Positions 36,111 to 46,028 of a stretch of DNA of 64,000 nucleotides are shown here, piece after piece. Every line of letters begins with the position of its first letter. Position 1 is the first letter of the stretch. Source of the DNA: Listeria monocytogenes ATCC 19117 (lineage in GTDB: Bacteria > Bacillota > Bacilli > Lactobacillales > Listeriaceae); NCBI RefSeq assembly GCF_000307025.1, contig NC_018584.1, forward strand, positions 558,001 through 622,000, given 5' to 3'. Under the pieces are notes generated by a model, which was not told where the DNA came from, did not search any database, and worked only from the letters and a program-made list of their open reading frames with translations. Position numbers and translations under genes: made by a program.

Positions 36111-37077
36111 ATGTCGTTTTTCGTTCAACTAAATGAAAATCTAAATCAAGCAGTGGCAAATTGCTACCAAATAATTGATTCATAATGAGCGTAAAAGCAT
36201 TTTCAGCTTGCAAATTTACCGGGTAGTGAATCGTTGTGATATCAAGCAAATGCGCGATTTCCATATTATCGAACCCACAAATCGCAAAATCTTCCGGGAC
36301 ACTGTAACCAAGCCGTCTTGCTTCCGTCAAAAGCCCAGCCGCAAAATAATCATTCGGTGTCAAAAAGGCGTCAGGTTTATGCTCTGTTTCCGCAAACCAA
36401 TGCGCAATCTTTTCCCCGTCTTGCCGAGAACCTTGCCCGTAAAACTGTCTAAACTCATGCGGATCAAGCTCATAACGCGCACAAAAGTCTTTAAAAGCAA
36501 GCATGCGACTTTGCGTATTGAGCCCGGTCGTATTCCCGTAAACATTCACGAATTTTCGATATCCTTTTGCATATAAATGTTCTAGTGCAAGCGTATATCC
36601 ATCATATTGGTTCATAAATACAGAAGGGATTTTTTCACTTTCGACACGTTGCCAAGTGACAATCGGGCCATATTTGGTGTAATGTTCAATCGTTTTCCAA
36701 TCATTTGACCGAATGACCAGGACGAGCGCATCAATTTGTTTTTGGCGCAGCATCTCTAAGGCCTCTAGTTCTTTATCTGGATCAATCCGCGTCATAAACA
36801 ATGTGACGTTATAACCATGCTCTTGCGCTATCATCGTAAAACTTTTCAAAAATACATTCAGAGAATCTGTAAAGCTAGGAATAACCATGCCAATTAGCTT
36901 CGTTGCCCCTTTTTTCAGAGACACGGCGTTTATATTCGGAACATAATCTAACTGATCAATTATTGTCTGAACACGTTTTCTGGTTTCATCGCTTACATAG
37001 TCGCGCTTATTAATCACTCGGGAAACCGTTGCTGATGAAACACCCGCTAGTTTCGCGATTTCTTGTATATTTGCCAA
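36109..37077 (-). CDS. LacI-family transcriptional repressor
   Basis: A 322-residue repressor. The N terminus MANIQEIAKLAGVSSATVSRV is a classic LacI helix-turn-helix, followed by the hinge YVPNINAVSLKKG and a periplasmic-binding-protein-like sugar domain with TLFMTRIDPDKE and FLTPNDYFAAGLLTEA. Start is TTG 37077 after GAGGTG. It is divergent from the GH4 gene at 37249, and the promoter between them carries a perfect palindromic operator, so it most likely represses that gene in the absence of a beta-glucoside-derived inducer. Confidence 0.93.
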   Translation of the reverse strand: MANIQEIAKLAGVSSATVSRVINKRDYVSDETRKRVQTIIDQLDYVPNINAVSLKKGATKLIGMVIPSFTDSLNVFLKSFTMIAQEHGYNVTLFMTRIDPDKELEALEMLRQKQIDALVLVIRSNDWKTIEHYTKYGPIVTWQRVESEKIPSVFMNQYDGYTLALEHLYAKGYRKFVNVYGNTTGLNTQSRMLAFKDFCARYELDPHEFRQFYGQGSRQDGEKIAHWFAETEHKPDAFLTPNDYFAAGLLTEARRLGYSVPEDFAICGFDNMEIAHLLDITTIHYPVNLQAENAFTLIMNQLFGSNLPLLDLDFHLVERKTT

Positions 37078-37168
37078 TTAAAAAACACCTCGATTTCTCG
37101 TAGCTCTCTAATTAGTATACCAAAAAATCCCGCCAAATAGCCAGTTTGGATAAATTTAAAATAAGTGC

Positions 37169-37199
37169 TTGACCTGTAATGCATTACATGAATTATGAT
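37169..37199 (+). promoter_or_regulatory. GH4 promoter with palindromic LacI-type operator
   Basis: TTGACC (37169-37174) and TATGAT (37194-37199; spacer 19) or ATTATG (spacer 17) enclose the perfect 14-bp palindrome TGTAATGCATTACA (37175-37188). Binding by the divergently encoded LacI protein would block the promoter. Confidence 0.8.
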
Positions 37200-37248
37200 G
37201 AATGAGAAGAAAAGAAAACGCTTTAAAATTCTAGGAGGTAAGTATATT

Positions 37249-38571
37249 ATGAAAAAAGGTGTAAAAATCGTTACAATTGGTGGGGGTTCCAGTTACACAC
37301 CAGAACTTGTTGAAGGATTTATTAAACGCTATCATGAACTTCCAATCAGAGAACTTTGGCTAGTAGATATTGAAGCTGGTCGTGAAAAATTAGAAATCGT
37401 TGGTAATATGGCAAAACGTATGGTCAAAGCAGCAAACATTGACTGCGAAGTACATTTAACACTTGACCGTCGTGAAGCTCTAAAAGATGCAGATTTTGTT
37501 ACAACACAATTTCGTGTTGGTTTATTAGACGCTCGTATTAAAGATGAAAGAATTCCACTTAGCCACGGCATCATCGGTCAAGAAACAAACGGAGCGGGCG
37601 GAATGTTTAAAGCTTTCCGTACGATTCCTGTCATTCTTGGTATCGTTGAAGATATGCGCGAACTTTGCCCAGATGCTTGGTTAATCAACTTCACAAACCC
37701 AGCAGGTATGGTAACAGAAGCCGTTCTTCGTTACGGCAACTGGGATAAAGTTATCGGTCTTTGTAACGTGCCAATCGGAGCAGTGAAAAGCGCATCCGAC
37801 GTTTTAGAAAAACCAGAAGAAGACTTATTCTTCAAATTTGCTGGAATCAACCACTTGCACTGGCACCGCGTATTCGACAAAGATGGTACCGAATTAACAG
37901 AAAAAGTTATCGACGGCCTTTATGCACCAGATGCTAACCCAGGAAAAGTCGTTGAAAACATTAAAAACATGCGCTTCTTATATGAGCAAGTTAAACATCT
38001 AAAAATGCTTCCTTGTCCATATCACCGTTACTACTACATGACGGATGCAATGCTTGAAGAAGAACTGGCATCTTTCAAAAACGAAGGTACTCGCGGAGAA
38101 GTCGTGAAAAAACTAGAAGACAGCTTATTCGAATTATATAAAGACCCAAATCTTGATTACAAACCAGAAGAATTATCCAAACGAGGCGGCGCACATTACA
38201 GTGATGCAGCATGTGAAATCATCAATTCCATTTACAACAACAAAGGTACCGTAATGGTAGTATCTACTCGTAATAACGGCGCAATTGATGACGTTCCTTA
38301 CGATAGTGCTGTAGAAATCACAAGTGTTATCCGTGCGCATGGCGCAGAACCAATCAACTTCGGTAAATTCCCACCAGCACAACGCGGCTTACTACAAGTA
38401 ATGAAATCCATGGAAGAATTGACTATCGAAGCAGCAGTAACAGGCGATTACGCAACTGCACTACAAGCATTCACTTCTAACCCACTCGTTCCAAGCGGCG
38501 ACTTAGCAAAAACAATTCTAGATGAAATGCTAGAAGCACACAAAGAGTTTTTACCACAATTCGCTAAATAA
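37249..38571 (+). CDS. Glycoside hydrolase family 4, 6-phospho-beta-glucosidase type (second copy)
   Basis: A 440-residue GH4 enzyme with the same motifs as the copy at 20660: IVTIGGGSSYTPEL, FVTTQFRVG, GQETNGAGG, VIGLCNVPIG and the metal His in AGINHLHW. I start at ATG 37249 after AGGAGG, matching the other copy; the longer frame to 37195 would start in the promoter. It should hydrolyse 6-phospho-beta-glucosides using NAD+ and a metal ion. No PTS genes are adjacent. Confidence 0.92.
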   Translation: MKKGVKIVTIGGGSSYTPELVEGFIKRYHELPIRELWLVDIEAGREKLEIVGNMAKRMVKAANIDCEVHLTLDRREALKDADFVTTQFRVGLLDARIKDERIPLSHGIIGQETNGAGGMFKAFRTIPVILGIVEDMRELCPDAWLINFTNPAGMVTEAVLRYGNWDKVIGLCNVPIGAVKSASDVLEKPEEDLFFKFAGINHLHWHRVFDKDGTELTEKVIDGLYAPDANPGKVVENIKNMRFLYEQVKHLKMLPCPYHRYYYMTDAMLEEELASFKNEGTRGEVVKKLEDSLFELYKDPNLDYKPEELSKRGGAHYSDAACEIINSIYNNKGTVMVVSTRNNGAIDDVPYDSAVEITSVIRAHGAEPINFGKFPPAQRGLLQVMKSMEELTIEAAVTGDYATALQAFTSNPLVPSGDLAKTILDEMLEAHKEFLPQFAK

Positions 38572-38576
38572 TTCGC

Positions 38577-38611
38577 AAGTGATCCCTAGAAAATAGGGAT
38601 CACTTTTTTTG
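38577..38611 (+). terminator. Terminator of the second GH4 gene
   Basis: The stem AAGTGATCCCT / AGGGATCACTT runs into TTTTTTT. Confidence 0.9.
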
Positions 38612-38674
38612 TGAGTTGTTTTAGCGAGCATTTTTTCAAGTTTCCTGTAAAATAGAAAAAAGGAGGTGTGCTTG

Positions 38675-39946
38675 ATGCAAACAAATCTTGAAAGAATAAA
38701 AAAACACATAGAAAAATTAGATACTTATACAGCAACTCCGGGTCAGGGAACAACTCGGTTTACATATAGCAAAGAAGACCTCGACGCGCGCAACTATTTA
38801 AAACAAGAAATGGCTAAAGTAGGCCTTGCTGTTTCAGAAGATGCGATTGGAAATATCTACGGACGACTAGAAGGCGAAAATCCAAATTTACCAGCAGTAA
38901 TTGTCGGCTCTCATTTTGACTCTGTACCAAATGGTGGTGCTTTTGATGGACCAGCTGGCGTCATTACCGGACTTGAAGTAGCCACTGTTTTCTATGAACA
39001 ACAAATTAAACCACATTTTCCGCTTGAAATTATTGCGATGGTGGAAGAAGAAGGCGCTCGTTTTGGCGCTGGCCTCCTTGCTTCACGTACAATTACTGGC
39101 AAAGTTACCAAAGAAATGCTCCATGAAATGAAAGATATAGATGGAATTACAGCCGCAGAAGCCATGGCAAAAGTAGGATTTGATGCAAATCAAGTAGTTA
39201 CAGCTATCCGCACGAAAGAATCCGTTAAAGCATTTATCGAACTACACATTGAGCAAGGACCAGTCCTAGAAAATGCCAATGAAGATGTGGCGCTAGTAGA
39301 TACAGTAGTCGGTTTAACAGAAATAAAAGTAACAGTAAAAGGACAAGCCGGCCATGCAGGCACAACCCCAATGCTTGACCGAAAAGATGCGCTGATCACA
39401 GCTGTCGAAATTTTAGGTCAACTACCAGAACTAGCTATCCAAGAAGGCGGCGGAACTGTATTAACAGTGGGCAAACTCAACGTCTATCCAAATGGCGCAA
39501 ACGTTATTCCAGATAAAGTCGTTTTTACCGTAGATATCCGAGCAAAAGACGAAATTCACGTCCAAAATACATTAGCAAAAACAAAAGAAATTATCCAATC
39601 CGCAGAGAAAAACGGCATCACTTGCGAAATAGAAGATATGCTATACGAACCGCCGACCCATTTATCAAAAGAGATTCATCAAGCATTGACTGAAAGTGCC
39701 GACCAACTCGGCTTAAAATACCGAACAATGGTTAGCGGGGCGGGACACGATGCAATGATTTTTGCAGGTTTAACCGAAGTAGGCTTGATTTTTGTCCCTA
39801 GCCACAACGGCATAAGTCATGCCCCAGAAGAATGGACCGATTACGACAAGCTACAAAAAGGAATCGAAGTCGTACTGGAAACAGTAAAAAAATGGACGGA
39901 GGAAAGCGCGAATGAATCAGAAAATAAAACAAGCAGTTTTAAATAA
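38675..39946 (+). CDS. M20-family amidase/hydantoinase (N-carbamoyl-L-amino acid hydrolase type)
   Basis: A 423-residue metal-dependent hydrolase. Metal-binding motifs are [15 protein letters not shown] (His/Asp), [19 protein letters not shown] and the C-terminal [10 protein letters not shown]. It resembles N-carbamoyl-L-amino-acid hydrolases and allantoate amidohydrolases; the substrate is not certain. I start at ATG 38675 after AGGAGG at 38661-38666. Its end overlaps the next gene by 35 bp, so both are translated from one message and probably act in the same amino-acid salvage step. Confidence 0.9.
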   Translation: MQTNLERIKKHIEKLDTYTATPGQGTTRFTYSKEDLDARNYLKQEMAKVGLAVSEDAIGNIYGRLEGENPNLPAVIVGSHFDSVPNGGAFDGPAGVITGLEVATVFYEQQIKPHFPLEIIAMVEEEGARFGAGLLASRTITGKVTKEMLHEMKDIDGITAAEAMAKVGFDANQVVTAIRTKESVKAFIELHIEQGPVLENANEDVALVDTVVGLTEIKVTVKGQAGHAGTTPMLDRKDALITAVEILGQLPELAIQEGGGTVLTVGKLNVYPNGANVIPDKVVFTVDIRAKDEIHVQNTLAKTKEIIQSAEKNGITCEIEDMLYEPPTHLSKEIHQALTESADQLGLKYRTMVSGAGHDAMIFAGLTEVGLIFVPSHNGISHAPEEWTDYDKLQKGIEVVLETVKKWTEESANESENKTSSFK

Positions 39947-41087
39947 TGAAGAAGCAATGATTGCCTTCCGCCGTGATTTGCACATGCATCCCGAACTCCA
40001 ATGGCAGGAATTTAGAACTACCGACAAAGTTGCCAAAGAATTGGACAAACTGGGCATTCCTTACCGCCGCACGGAACCAACCGGATTAATCGCGGAACTC
40101 AAAGGCGGGAAATCAGGGAAAACAGTTGCCTTGCGTGCCGATATGGACGCACTCCCAGTCCAAGAACTAAACCAAGACCTCCCATATAAATCCACAGAAG
40201 ACGGCAAAATGCATGCCTGTGGTCATGATGCTCATACAGCGATGCTAATAACCGCGGCAAAAGCACTCGTAGAAATAAAAGACGAACTACCCGGAACAGT
40301 GCGCTTCATTTTTCAACCTTCAGAAGAAATTGCAGAGGGTGCGAAAGCTATGATAGCCCAAGGAGCGATGGAAGGCGTGGACCACGTGTTTGGGATTCAT
40401 ATCTGGTCCCAAACTCCAAGTGGAAAGATATCGTGCGTAGTCGGCTCCACATTCGCCTCCGCAGATATTATCCAAATCGACTTCAAAGGACAAGGTGGTC
40501 ACGGAGCAATGCCGCATGACACAATCGACGCTGCTGTAATTGCTTCCTCATTCGTTATGAACCTCCAATCCATCGTATCACGCGAAACAGATCCACTTGA
40601 TCCAGTCGTAGTAACTATCGGCAAAATGGATGTCGGCACTCGCTACAATGTTATCGCAGAGAATGCCCGTTTGGAAGGAACGCTTCGTTGCTTCAACAAC
40701 ATAACACGCGCCAAAGTCGCAAAATCAATTGAACACTACGCCAAACAAACCGCCGCTATCTACGGTGGCAAGGCAGAAATGATATACAAACAAGGCACAC
40801 AACCAGTAATCAACGACGAAAAAAGCGCACTACTCGTCCAAGAAACAATCACAGAATCATTCGGCGAAGAGATGCTTTACTTTGAACGTCCAACCACGGG
40901 CGGCGAAGACTTCAGCTATTTTCAAGATGAAGCTCCCGGAAGTTTCGCACTCGTTGGCTGCGGCAATCCAGAAAAAGACACCGAATGGGCGCATCACCAT
41001 GGCCGATTTAATATTGACGAAAGTGTCATGAAAAATGGCGCCGAGCTATATGCCCAGTTTGCGTATAATTTTTTAAATCAAAATTAA
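39912..41087 (+). CDS. M20D-family amidohydrolase (N-acyl-L-amino acid/hippurate hydrolase type)
   Basis: A 391-residue metallopeptidase. The family motifs [25 protein letters not shown] and [12 protein letters not shown] are clear, as is the C-terminal [14 protein letters not shown]. It should release amino acids from N-acyl, hippurate-like or aminobenzoyl conjugates. Start ATG 39912 lies within the preceding gene, behind GGAGGA. Together with the upstream carbamoylase-like enzyme it suggests scavenging of N-modified amino acids. Confidence 0.9.
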   Translation: MNQKIKQAVLNNEEAMIAFRRDLHMHPELQWQEFRTTDKVAKELDKLGIPYRRTEPTGLIAELKGGKSGKTVALRADMDALPVQELNQDLPYKSTEDGKMHACGHDAHTAMLITAAKALVEIKDELPGTVRFIFQPSEEIAEGAKAMIAQGAMEGVDHVFGIHIWSQTPSGKISCVVGSTFASADIIQIDFKGQGGHGAMPHDTIDAAVIASSFVMNLQSIVSRETDPLDPVVVTIGKMDVGTRYNVIAENARLEGTLRCFNNITRAKVAKSIEHYAKQTAAIYGGKAEMIYKQGTQPVINDEKSALLVQETITESFGEEMLYFERPTTGGEDFSYFQDEAPGSFALVGCGNPEKDTEWAHHHGRFNIDESVMKNGAELYAQFAYNFLNQN

Positions 41088-41089
41088 TA

Positions 41090-41129
41090 AAAAAAGCCTC
41101 CAGCTAATTCAATTAACTGGAGGCTTTTC
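41090..41129. terminator. Bidirectional terminator between amidohydrolase and aldolase genes
   Basis: The stem AAAGCCTCCAG / CTGGAGGCTTT is flanked by A's and T's. Confidence 0.9.
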
Positions 41130-41134
41130 GCATG

Positions 41135-42151
41135 CTATTGTTTTTCTACTACATGTACGTCTTCAAAAGAACCGTATTTTGTCCACCAAGGAACGGCACC
41201 TTCATCAAGCAATTTATCAAGAGAAGTAATGTTTTCTTTCCCTTGCGTACGAAGCCATTCGCGTAAAGCGTCATCGCCTTGTTTGCCGTACACTTCAATA
41301 CCATCAGCCCAAGTTGCACGACCACAAAGAACGCCGCTATACTGCACGTTATGTTGGTTCGCAAATTGGATTGTTTTGTGGAACATTTCAGAAGTTACAC
41401 CAGCACTAAGATAAATAAATGGAAGTGGGCTTAAGTCAGAGCATTCTTCAAAATGACGAGCTGCTTCGTCTTGCGTATAAGCGACTTCACCTTCCGCAAA
41501 ACCTTCCACATATTTAAAGTTAACTGGAACTTCAAGTTTAAGTACATCTACACCGTAACGAGGTTTAGAGAATTCTTTAATTGAAGCTTTTACTTTTGCT
41601 GGTTTCAATTTAGCATATTCTAAAGAACCAGAATCAGTAACTGTTGCATCATAAGTAATTGGCTCTAAGAAAAATGGAATATCAACTGCGCGACATTCAG
41701 CACCGATTCTTTCTAAAAAGGCATATTTGATTTCATTAATTTCAGCTGGCTCATCTGGATCATAATAAACGAGAATTTTAACAGCATCTCCGCCATTTTC
41801 TTTAATACGAAGTGCCGATAAATCTTCAATTAAATCAGGAAGTTTACCGGGAGTTGTTGCGTCATATCCTGTTTTTTCATAAGAAGTTAAAAGTCCGCTA
41901 CCTTCGTGGCGAGCTTTGATTGCTGGAGTACCATATTCTAAATCAAGCAAAATCGCAGAAGCATAAGGTGTAAGTTCTTCAGAAACAAGTTGTTTGAAGT
42001 CTTCCACATCTTTTTTGTTTTCTGTTCCTTTTGCTTGTTGGATCATTTTTTTGAGTGAGCCACGTTGGTCAATGGCAAGCGCTGCAATGACACCTTTTTC
42101 GTTGGAGAGTCTTTGTAAACCATCAAATTTACCTTTTGTTATTTGTACCAT
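41135..42151 (-). CDS. lacD: Tagatose 1,6-bisphosphate aldolase
   Basis: A 338-residue class-I aldolase of the LacD family. It starts with a typical LSNEKGVIAALAIDQRGSLK and has the Schiff-base Lys region GVDVLKLEVPVNFKYVEGF. It cleaves tagatose 1,6-bisphosphate, and more loosely other ketohexose bisphosphates, to triose phosphates. There are no other lac/tagatose pathway genes here, so it stands alone. Start ATG 42151 after AAGGAGA. LacD homologues can have regulatory roles in streptococci; nothing in the sequence decides that here. Confidence 0.92.
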   Translation of the reverse strand: MVQITKGKFDGLQRLSNEKGVIAALAIDQRGSLKKMIQQAKGTENKKDVEDFKQLVSEELTPYASAILLDLEYGTPAIKARHEGSGLLTSYEKTGYDATTPGKLPDLIEDLSALRIKENGGDAVKILVYYDPDEPAEINEIKYAFLERIGAECRAVDIPFFLEPITYDATVTDSGSLEYAKLKPAKVKASIKEFSKPRYGVDVLKLEVPVNFKYVEGFAEGEVAYTQDEAARHFEECSDLSPLPFIYLSAGVTSEMFHKTIQFANQHNVQYSGVLCGRATWADGIEVYGKQGDDALREWLRTQGKENITSLDKLLDEGAVPWWTKYGSFEDVHVVEKQ

Positions 42152-42208
42152 TTTTATCTAGTCTCCTTTATAGCAATTTGTCGTTGCTTAATCAATTTAT
42201 CCTTCCTT

Positions 42209-42237
42209 ATTATACCACTGAAAAGTTTTTTTAAAAC
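42209..42237 (-). promoter_or_regulatory. Promoter of the tagatose-bisphosphate aldolase gene
   Basis: On the minus strand an extended -10, TGGTATAAT (TATAAT at 42209-42214), follows GTTTTA at 42232-42237 with 17-bp spacing. The same stretch also resembles a SigB promoter (GTTT, 16-17 bp, TGGTAT), so dual control is possible. Confidence 0.55.
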
Positions 42238-42387
42238 ATAGGTATATTTCCGTATTGATTTATCTGAAGTAATAAATTACGATATATGTGGAGTGTTAGG
42301 TATTGATAGAAATTTGGGATATTTTCTATTAATACATTCTCTTTTGGGAAAGTCATTTAACGATTAGACTAGACCAGGAGTGATGAA

Positions 42388-43581
42388 ATGAATCGACGCG
42401 AAAGACGTAAACACAAAAGACGCAAGAACATGATTATCGTGTTGAGTACTGTATTTCTACTGTTTATTGCCACAAGTTGGATGATATACGAATTCAAAAG
42501 TAAACAAGAGCAAACAGTATCCGCACCTACTAAGAAGAAAGCAGCAACCGCAACAAACCCACCGGAAAATGCAGCAACTAATGAGCCTGAAGAAACGAAA
42601 GAGCCTGAACCAGTAGAAGAAAAGCCAAAGGAAACAATTGTAAAAAATCAAGAAATTGATAACTATTTACAAAAAATTGGTTTTAGTGGTTCGGCACTGG
42701 TTGTTCGCGATGGAAAAACTATCATACAAAAAGGGTATATGTATGCAAATCGTGATGAAAAAGTATTGAATACACCAGATACTTTGTTTTATATTGGCTC
42801 TTCTCAAAAAGCAATCATAGCAACGGCACTTTTACAATTAGAAGAAAAAGGTAAAATAAATACGAATGATCCAATTTCGAAGTATATACCTGACTTTCCT
42901 AATGGTAATAAGATTTTAGTGAAGAACTTTATGAATCATACATCTGGTATAGTTGGACGACCAAAATTAACGAGTAATATGACACCGGATCAAATTATTA
43001 AAGCTATTGAAAAGCGAGGAATTAAATCACAACCTGGGAAATGGGATTATTTGGATGCTAATTATGCTGTAGTAGGTTATCTTGTAGAAAAAGTTAGTGG
43101 GCAACCTTTAGCTACCTATCTTCAAGAAAATATATTTACCCCTGCAGGAATGAAGCATACAGGATACTATCAAAAAGATGTTGATGGGGGAAAAAACGTA
43201 TCAACAGGCTATAAAATTGATGAAAATGGAGTCTTTCAAAGTCCAAAGCTTTCAGACTTAACGAAATTATATGGTGCAGGGGACATTAGTATGTCTACAA
43301 CGGATATGTATTTGTTTGACAAAGCATTGATGGATAAAAAATTGATTTCTGAAGCAAGTTTGAAAAAAATGTTCACATCAGGAAGCAAATCAACTTATGG
43401 AATGGGATTCTATGTGGATTCAGGTAGTTATAATAGTCACGGAGTTGTGACCGGTTGGGACGTATCTAATAGTGTCAGTCATACAGGAAGAACTTATGTT
43501 ATATTATTCTCCAACGTCCAAAACCACATTGCTTCATTCGGAAAAGTGAATAATGATATTTATGGTTTCTTAAATAAATAA
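42388..43581 (+). CDS. Serine beta-lactamase/penicillin-binding-protein-like membrane protein (class C type)
   Basis: A 397-residue protein with an N-terminal signal anchor (residues 13-33), a Thr/Pro/Glu/Lys-rich linker (about 40-85) and a class-C beta-lactamase-like domain (90-395). The catalytic SxxK is SSQK in YIGSSQKAIIAT near residue 135, YxN is YAV-type in DANYAVVG near residue 217, and the third motif HTG lies in VSHTGRTYV near residue 370. It may be a D,D-carboxypeptidase or esterase acting on the cell wall rather than a drug-hydrolysing enzyme. It has its own terminator. Confidence 0.88.
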   Translation: MNRRERRKHKRRKNMIIVLSTVFLLFIATSWMIYEFKSKQEQTVSAPTKKKAATATNPPENAATNEPEETKEPEPVEEKPKETIVKNQEIDNYLQKIGFSGSALVVRDGKTIIQKGYMYANRDEKVLNTPDTLFYIGSSQKAIIATALLQLEEKGKINTNDPISKYIPDFPNGNKILVKNFMNHTSGIVGRPKLTSNMTPDQIIKAIEKRGIKSQPGKWDYLDANYAVVGYLVEKVSGQPLATYLQENIFTPAGMKHTGYYQKDVDGGKNVSTGYKIDENGVFQSPKLSDLTKLYGAGDISMSTTDMYLFDKALMDKKLISEASLKKMFTSGSKSTYGMGFYVDSGSYNSHGVVTGWDVSNSVSHTGRTYVILFSNVQNHIASFGKVNNDIYGFLNK

Positions 43582-43583
43582 TA

Positions 43584-43620
43584 AAAAAACCCGATTCTAT
43601 TTGTAGAATCGGGTTTTTTT
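43584..43620 (+). terminator. Terminator between lactamase-like and siderophore-binding genes
   Basis: The stem AAAACCCGATTCTA / TAGAATCGGGTTTT is flanked by A's and T's, so it can serve both convergent genes. Confidence 0.92.
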
Positions 43621-43621
43621 A

Positions 43622-44542
43622 TTATTTACCAGTAATTTGTTTTACAGCATCTTCCATTTGATAAAGTTGAGCAGAGGCACTGTAGTCACTCCATTTAGTA
43701 TTATCCACTTTGTACACTTGGTTTTTCTTCACAGCTGGAATATCTTTCCAAACACCTTTTAGCATTTCATCCACAGAATCGGTATTGCCATCAGCTGGCA
43801 TTAAGATAAAGAGACGATCTGCTCCTGCTGCATATTCAGGAATTGCTTCACTAGAAATAGCTTTTGTTTCTTTGTTTGCTTTAGCAGCATCTGTCGGTGT
43901 GAAACCTGCGCCGGAGTATAAGCCGTCAAAGACTTTTGCATCGTGCACATAGATTTCTTTGCCATAAAATTGAATTACTGCCGCTTTTTCGTTCGCAACA
44001 CCAGCATCTTTGAGTGTTGCTTTTGCTTCTTTAGAGCTTGCCGCGTAATCTTTGTCCCATTTTTCTTTTTCTGCTTTTTTATTTAAGAGATTGGCAATGT
44101 TCGAAAGTTGTTTGTCCGGAGTATCACCAAAATGCGTGATATAAACAGGAGCCACTTTTTCCAAGTTCTCTAAAAGATCCTTTTGGTAATCACTAATAAT
44201 AATTAAGTCTGGTTTTAAATTAGCGATTTTTTCAATACTAGGTTTGTCATTACCAACACTTTCGGTCCCTTTTGTTGCCTCAGGGTATGTAGTGATGTAA
44301 TAATCAGTTGTACCAACAGGTTTAACGCCAAGAATTTCCATTTCACTTACATTTTGAAGTGCGACAATTCTTTTCGGTGTTGTTGGAACTTCTACTTTAC
44401 GGTCCATTGTATCAGTGACCGTTTTTGTTGCGGATTCCTTTTCTTTGCTTGAGTCTTTATCCGAAGAACTGCCACAAGCGGTTAATACTACTGCTAAAAG
44501 CACAGTCATCAAAATAGCAGCCCATTTATGCTTTTGGTACAT
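43622..44542 (-). CDS. Iron-siderophore ABC transporter substrate-binding lipoprotein
   Basis: A 306-residue lipoprotein with lipobox LTAC near residue 23 and a class-III (Fe-siderophore, periplasmic-binding-2) fold: MDRKVEVPTTPKRIVALQN at the N-terminal lobe and KPDLIIISDYQKDLLENL. It should capture ferric siderophores or haem-like iron at the cell surface. No permease or ATPase gene is next to it, so it must use a transporter encoded elsewhere. A strong Fur box (44563-44581) lies just upstream of the start. Confidence 0.9.
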   Translation of the reverse strand: MYQKHKWAAILMTVLLAVVLTACGSSSDKDSSKEKESATKTVTDTMDRKVEVPTTPKRIVALQNVSEMEILGVKPVGTTDYYITTYPEATKGTESVGNDKPSIEKIANLKPDLIIISDYQKDLLENLEKVAPVYITHFGDTPDKQLSNIANLLNKKAEKEKWDKDYAASSKEAKATLKDAGVANEKAAVIQFYGKEIYVHDAKVFDGLYSGAGFTPTDAAKANKETKAISSEAIPEYAAGADRLFILMPADGNTDSVDEMLKGVWKDIPAVKKNQVYKVDNTKWSDYSASAQLYQMEDAVKQITGK

Positions 44543-44562
44543 TGTGTATTTCCTCCCTAATT

Positions 44563-44581
44563 GAAAATGATTTTCATTATC
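44563..44581 (-). promoter_or_regulatory. Fur box
   Basis: GATAATGAAAATCATTTTC on the minus strand agrees with the 19-bp Fur consensus at 17 positions and lies 20 bp before the start codon of the siderophore-binding gene. It predicts iron repression. Confidence 0.85.
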
Positions 44582-44652
44582 GTTACAAAAGTAATTATAT
44601 CGAAAACAGGGAGGATTGACAAGGTGAAATGTAGCACAAAAAATTTTTATGT

Positions 44653-45003
44653 TTAAAATTGAATACTATCGCCAACCGTAATTGTTGGAAAAATTTCTGG
44701 AGAAACAACAATAGCTCCCGGTAAAACTTCATTTTGTCCTGAGCGGAAATAGACGGAAATATGGCCAAGTTCTTCGAGATTTTTGTTTGCGTCTGAGCCG
44801 ACTTCTTCTATTGTATACGCTTGTTCACCAATGAGTAACGTGTTCCCTTTTGTAAGGGCGTTATTCGGTACATCTTGGAATTCGTGTATAACAGATATTT
44901 CGCGTAATTCATTGGTAGCAGTTGGTCCAAATAAGATAACGATTTTTTCTTCTTCAAAAGCGGGGACAAGTGGCCCGATTTCCATAATTTTACTTATAGT
45001 CAT
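44653..45003 (-). CDS. srlB: PTS EIIA component, glucitol/sorbitol type
   Basis: A 116-residue EIIA of the glucitol family (SrlB/GutB): VIHEF, with its conserved His, near residue 40, and a family-typical PGAIVVSPEIFPTITVGDSI at the C terminus. It is the last gene of the operon that starts at 48260. It passes phosphate to the EIIB domain in the next gene. No terminator hairpin is obvious after it. Confidence 0.9.
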   Translation of the reverse strand: MTISKIMEIGPLVPAFEEEKIVILFGPTATNELREISVIHEFQDVPNNALTKGNTLLIGEQAYTIEEVGSDANKNLEELGHISVYFRSGQNEVLPGAIVVSPEIFPTITVGDSIQF

Positions 45004-45021
45004 AGCAAATTCCTCCTAAAA

Positions 45022-46008
45022 TTAATACATACCGATACTGAATACCCATGCGATAACAACAGCAAGGACACCAGTAATCATCCGGCTATAAAGAATAGCT
45101 GGAACGCCGAACTGAACCGTTTTTGGCTTAGCTTCTGCAAGAGAGAGTCCTACGGGGATAAAGTCGCAACCAGCTTGAGCATTAATTGCAAATAGTGCTG
45201 GTAAGGCGTAAGTAACTGGAATAGCACCAATCGCAATTTGAGAACCAATCAGAACGCCGATTACTTGAGCGATAACTGCTCCAGGACCGAGAATAGGTGA
45301 AAGAAATGGCAAACTACAAATAAAAGCAATTAATAACATTCCCCAGAGTGATCCAGCTAAAGGAGAGAGCGTATTCGCAATTAATTTCCCAATCCCAGTG
45401 TAATTAATAATACCGATAATCATACTAATAAAAGCCATAAACGGAATAATATTTTTAATAAGCATATCCACAGAATCACGCCCTGCTTGATAGAACACAC
45501 CCATTGCTTTACCAATGCCACGAGAAAATTTCACAAGGAAACCTTCTTTTAATTGGCTTGCTTCTTCTTGATCTTCTTTAATCTTGGCATAATCTTCTTT
45601 GAATTTCTCTCTGTCAAATGGTTTCCCAGGTTCAGTGCTTCTGTCTCGAACTTCAATATCTTCAGGTTTGACGCCAGAAACAAAAATATCTTCTGTAATA
45701 TGTTTTGCGAGCGGACCTGATGGAGAAGAAGGGAGCACATCGACTGTTGGAATACGTTTCATCGGATAAACACCAATTCTCGCAGTGCCACCACAATCAA
45801 TAACAACACACATCATTTCTTCTTCTGGAATTGAATTTTTAAAACCATCCACGGCTTCAGCTCCAGATAATTCGGCAATTTTCAGTGCTACAGGATGAAT
45901 ACCACCACCAGTAATAGAAACAACTTTTGTTCTCGGTTCGCTCGGAGTAATATCTAGTCCGACTCCCCAACCGCCTTGACCTTTATTCACATGAATTGAT
46001 TGATACAT
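45022..46008 (-). CDS. srlE: PTS EIIBC component, glucitol/sorbitol type
   Basis: A 328-residue protein with an N-terminal EIIB domain and a C-terminal membrane part. The EIIB phosphocysteine lies in [20 protein letters not shown] near residue 72. Four to five hydrophobic segments follow (about 180-325), with [22 protein letters not shown]. It forms the channel with SrlA. It has the same order as the enterobacterial glucitol system. Confidence 0.92.
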   Translation of the reverse strand: MYQSIHVNKGQGGWGVGLDITPSEPRTKVVSITGGGIHPVALKIAELSGAEAVDGFKNSIPEEEMMCVVIDCGGTARIGVYPMKRIPTVDVLPSSPSGPLAKHITEDIFVSGVKPEDIEVRDRSTEPGKPFDREKFKEDYAKIKEDQEEASQLKEGFLVKFSRGIGKAMGVFYQAGRDSVDMLIKNIIPFMAFISMIIGIINYTGIGKLIANTLSPLAGSLWGMLLIAFICSLPFLSPILGPGAVIAQVIGVLIGSQIAIGAIPVTYALPALFAINAQAGCDFIPVGLSLAEAKPKTVQFGVPAILYSRMITGVLAVVIAWVFSIGMY

Positions 46009-46028
46009 TTCATTTGCCTCCTTCTATT

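Noticed and set aside
37213-37226. cre site in the leader of the second GH4 gene
   Set aside because: AGAAAACGCTTTAA matches only 12 of 14 consensus positions and lacks the two outer bases, so it is too weak to list.
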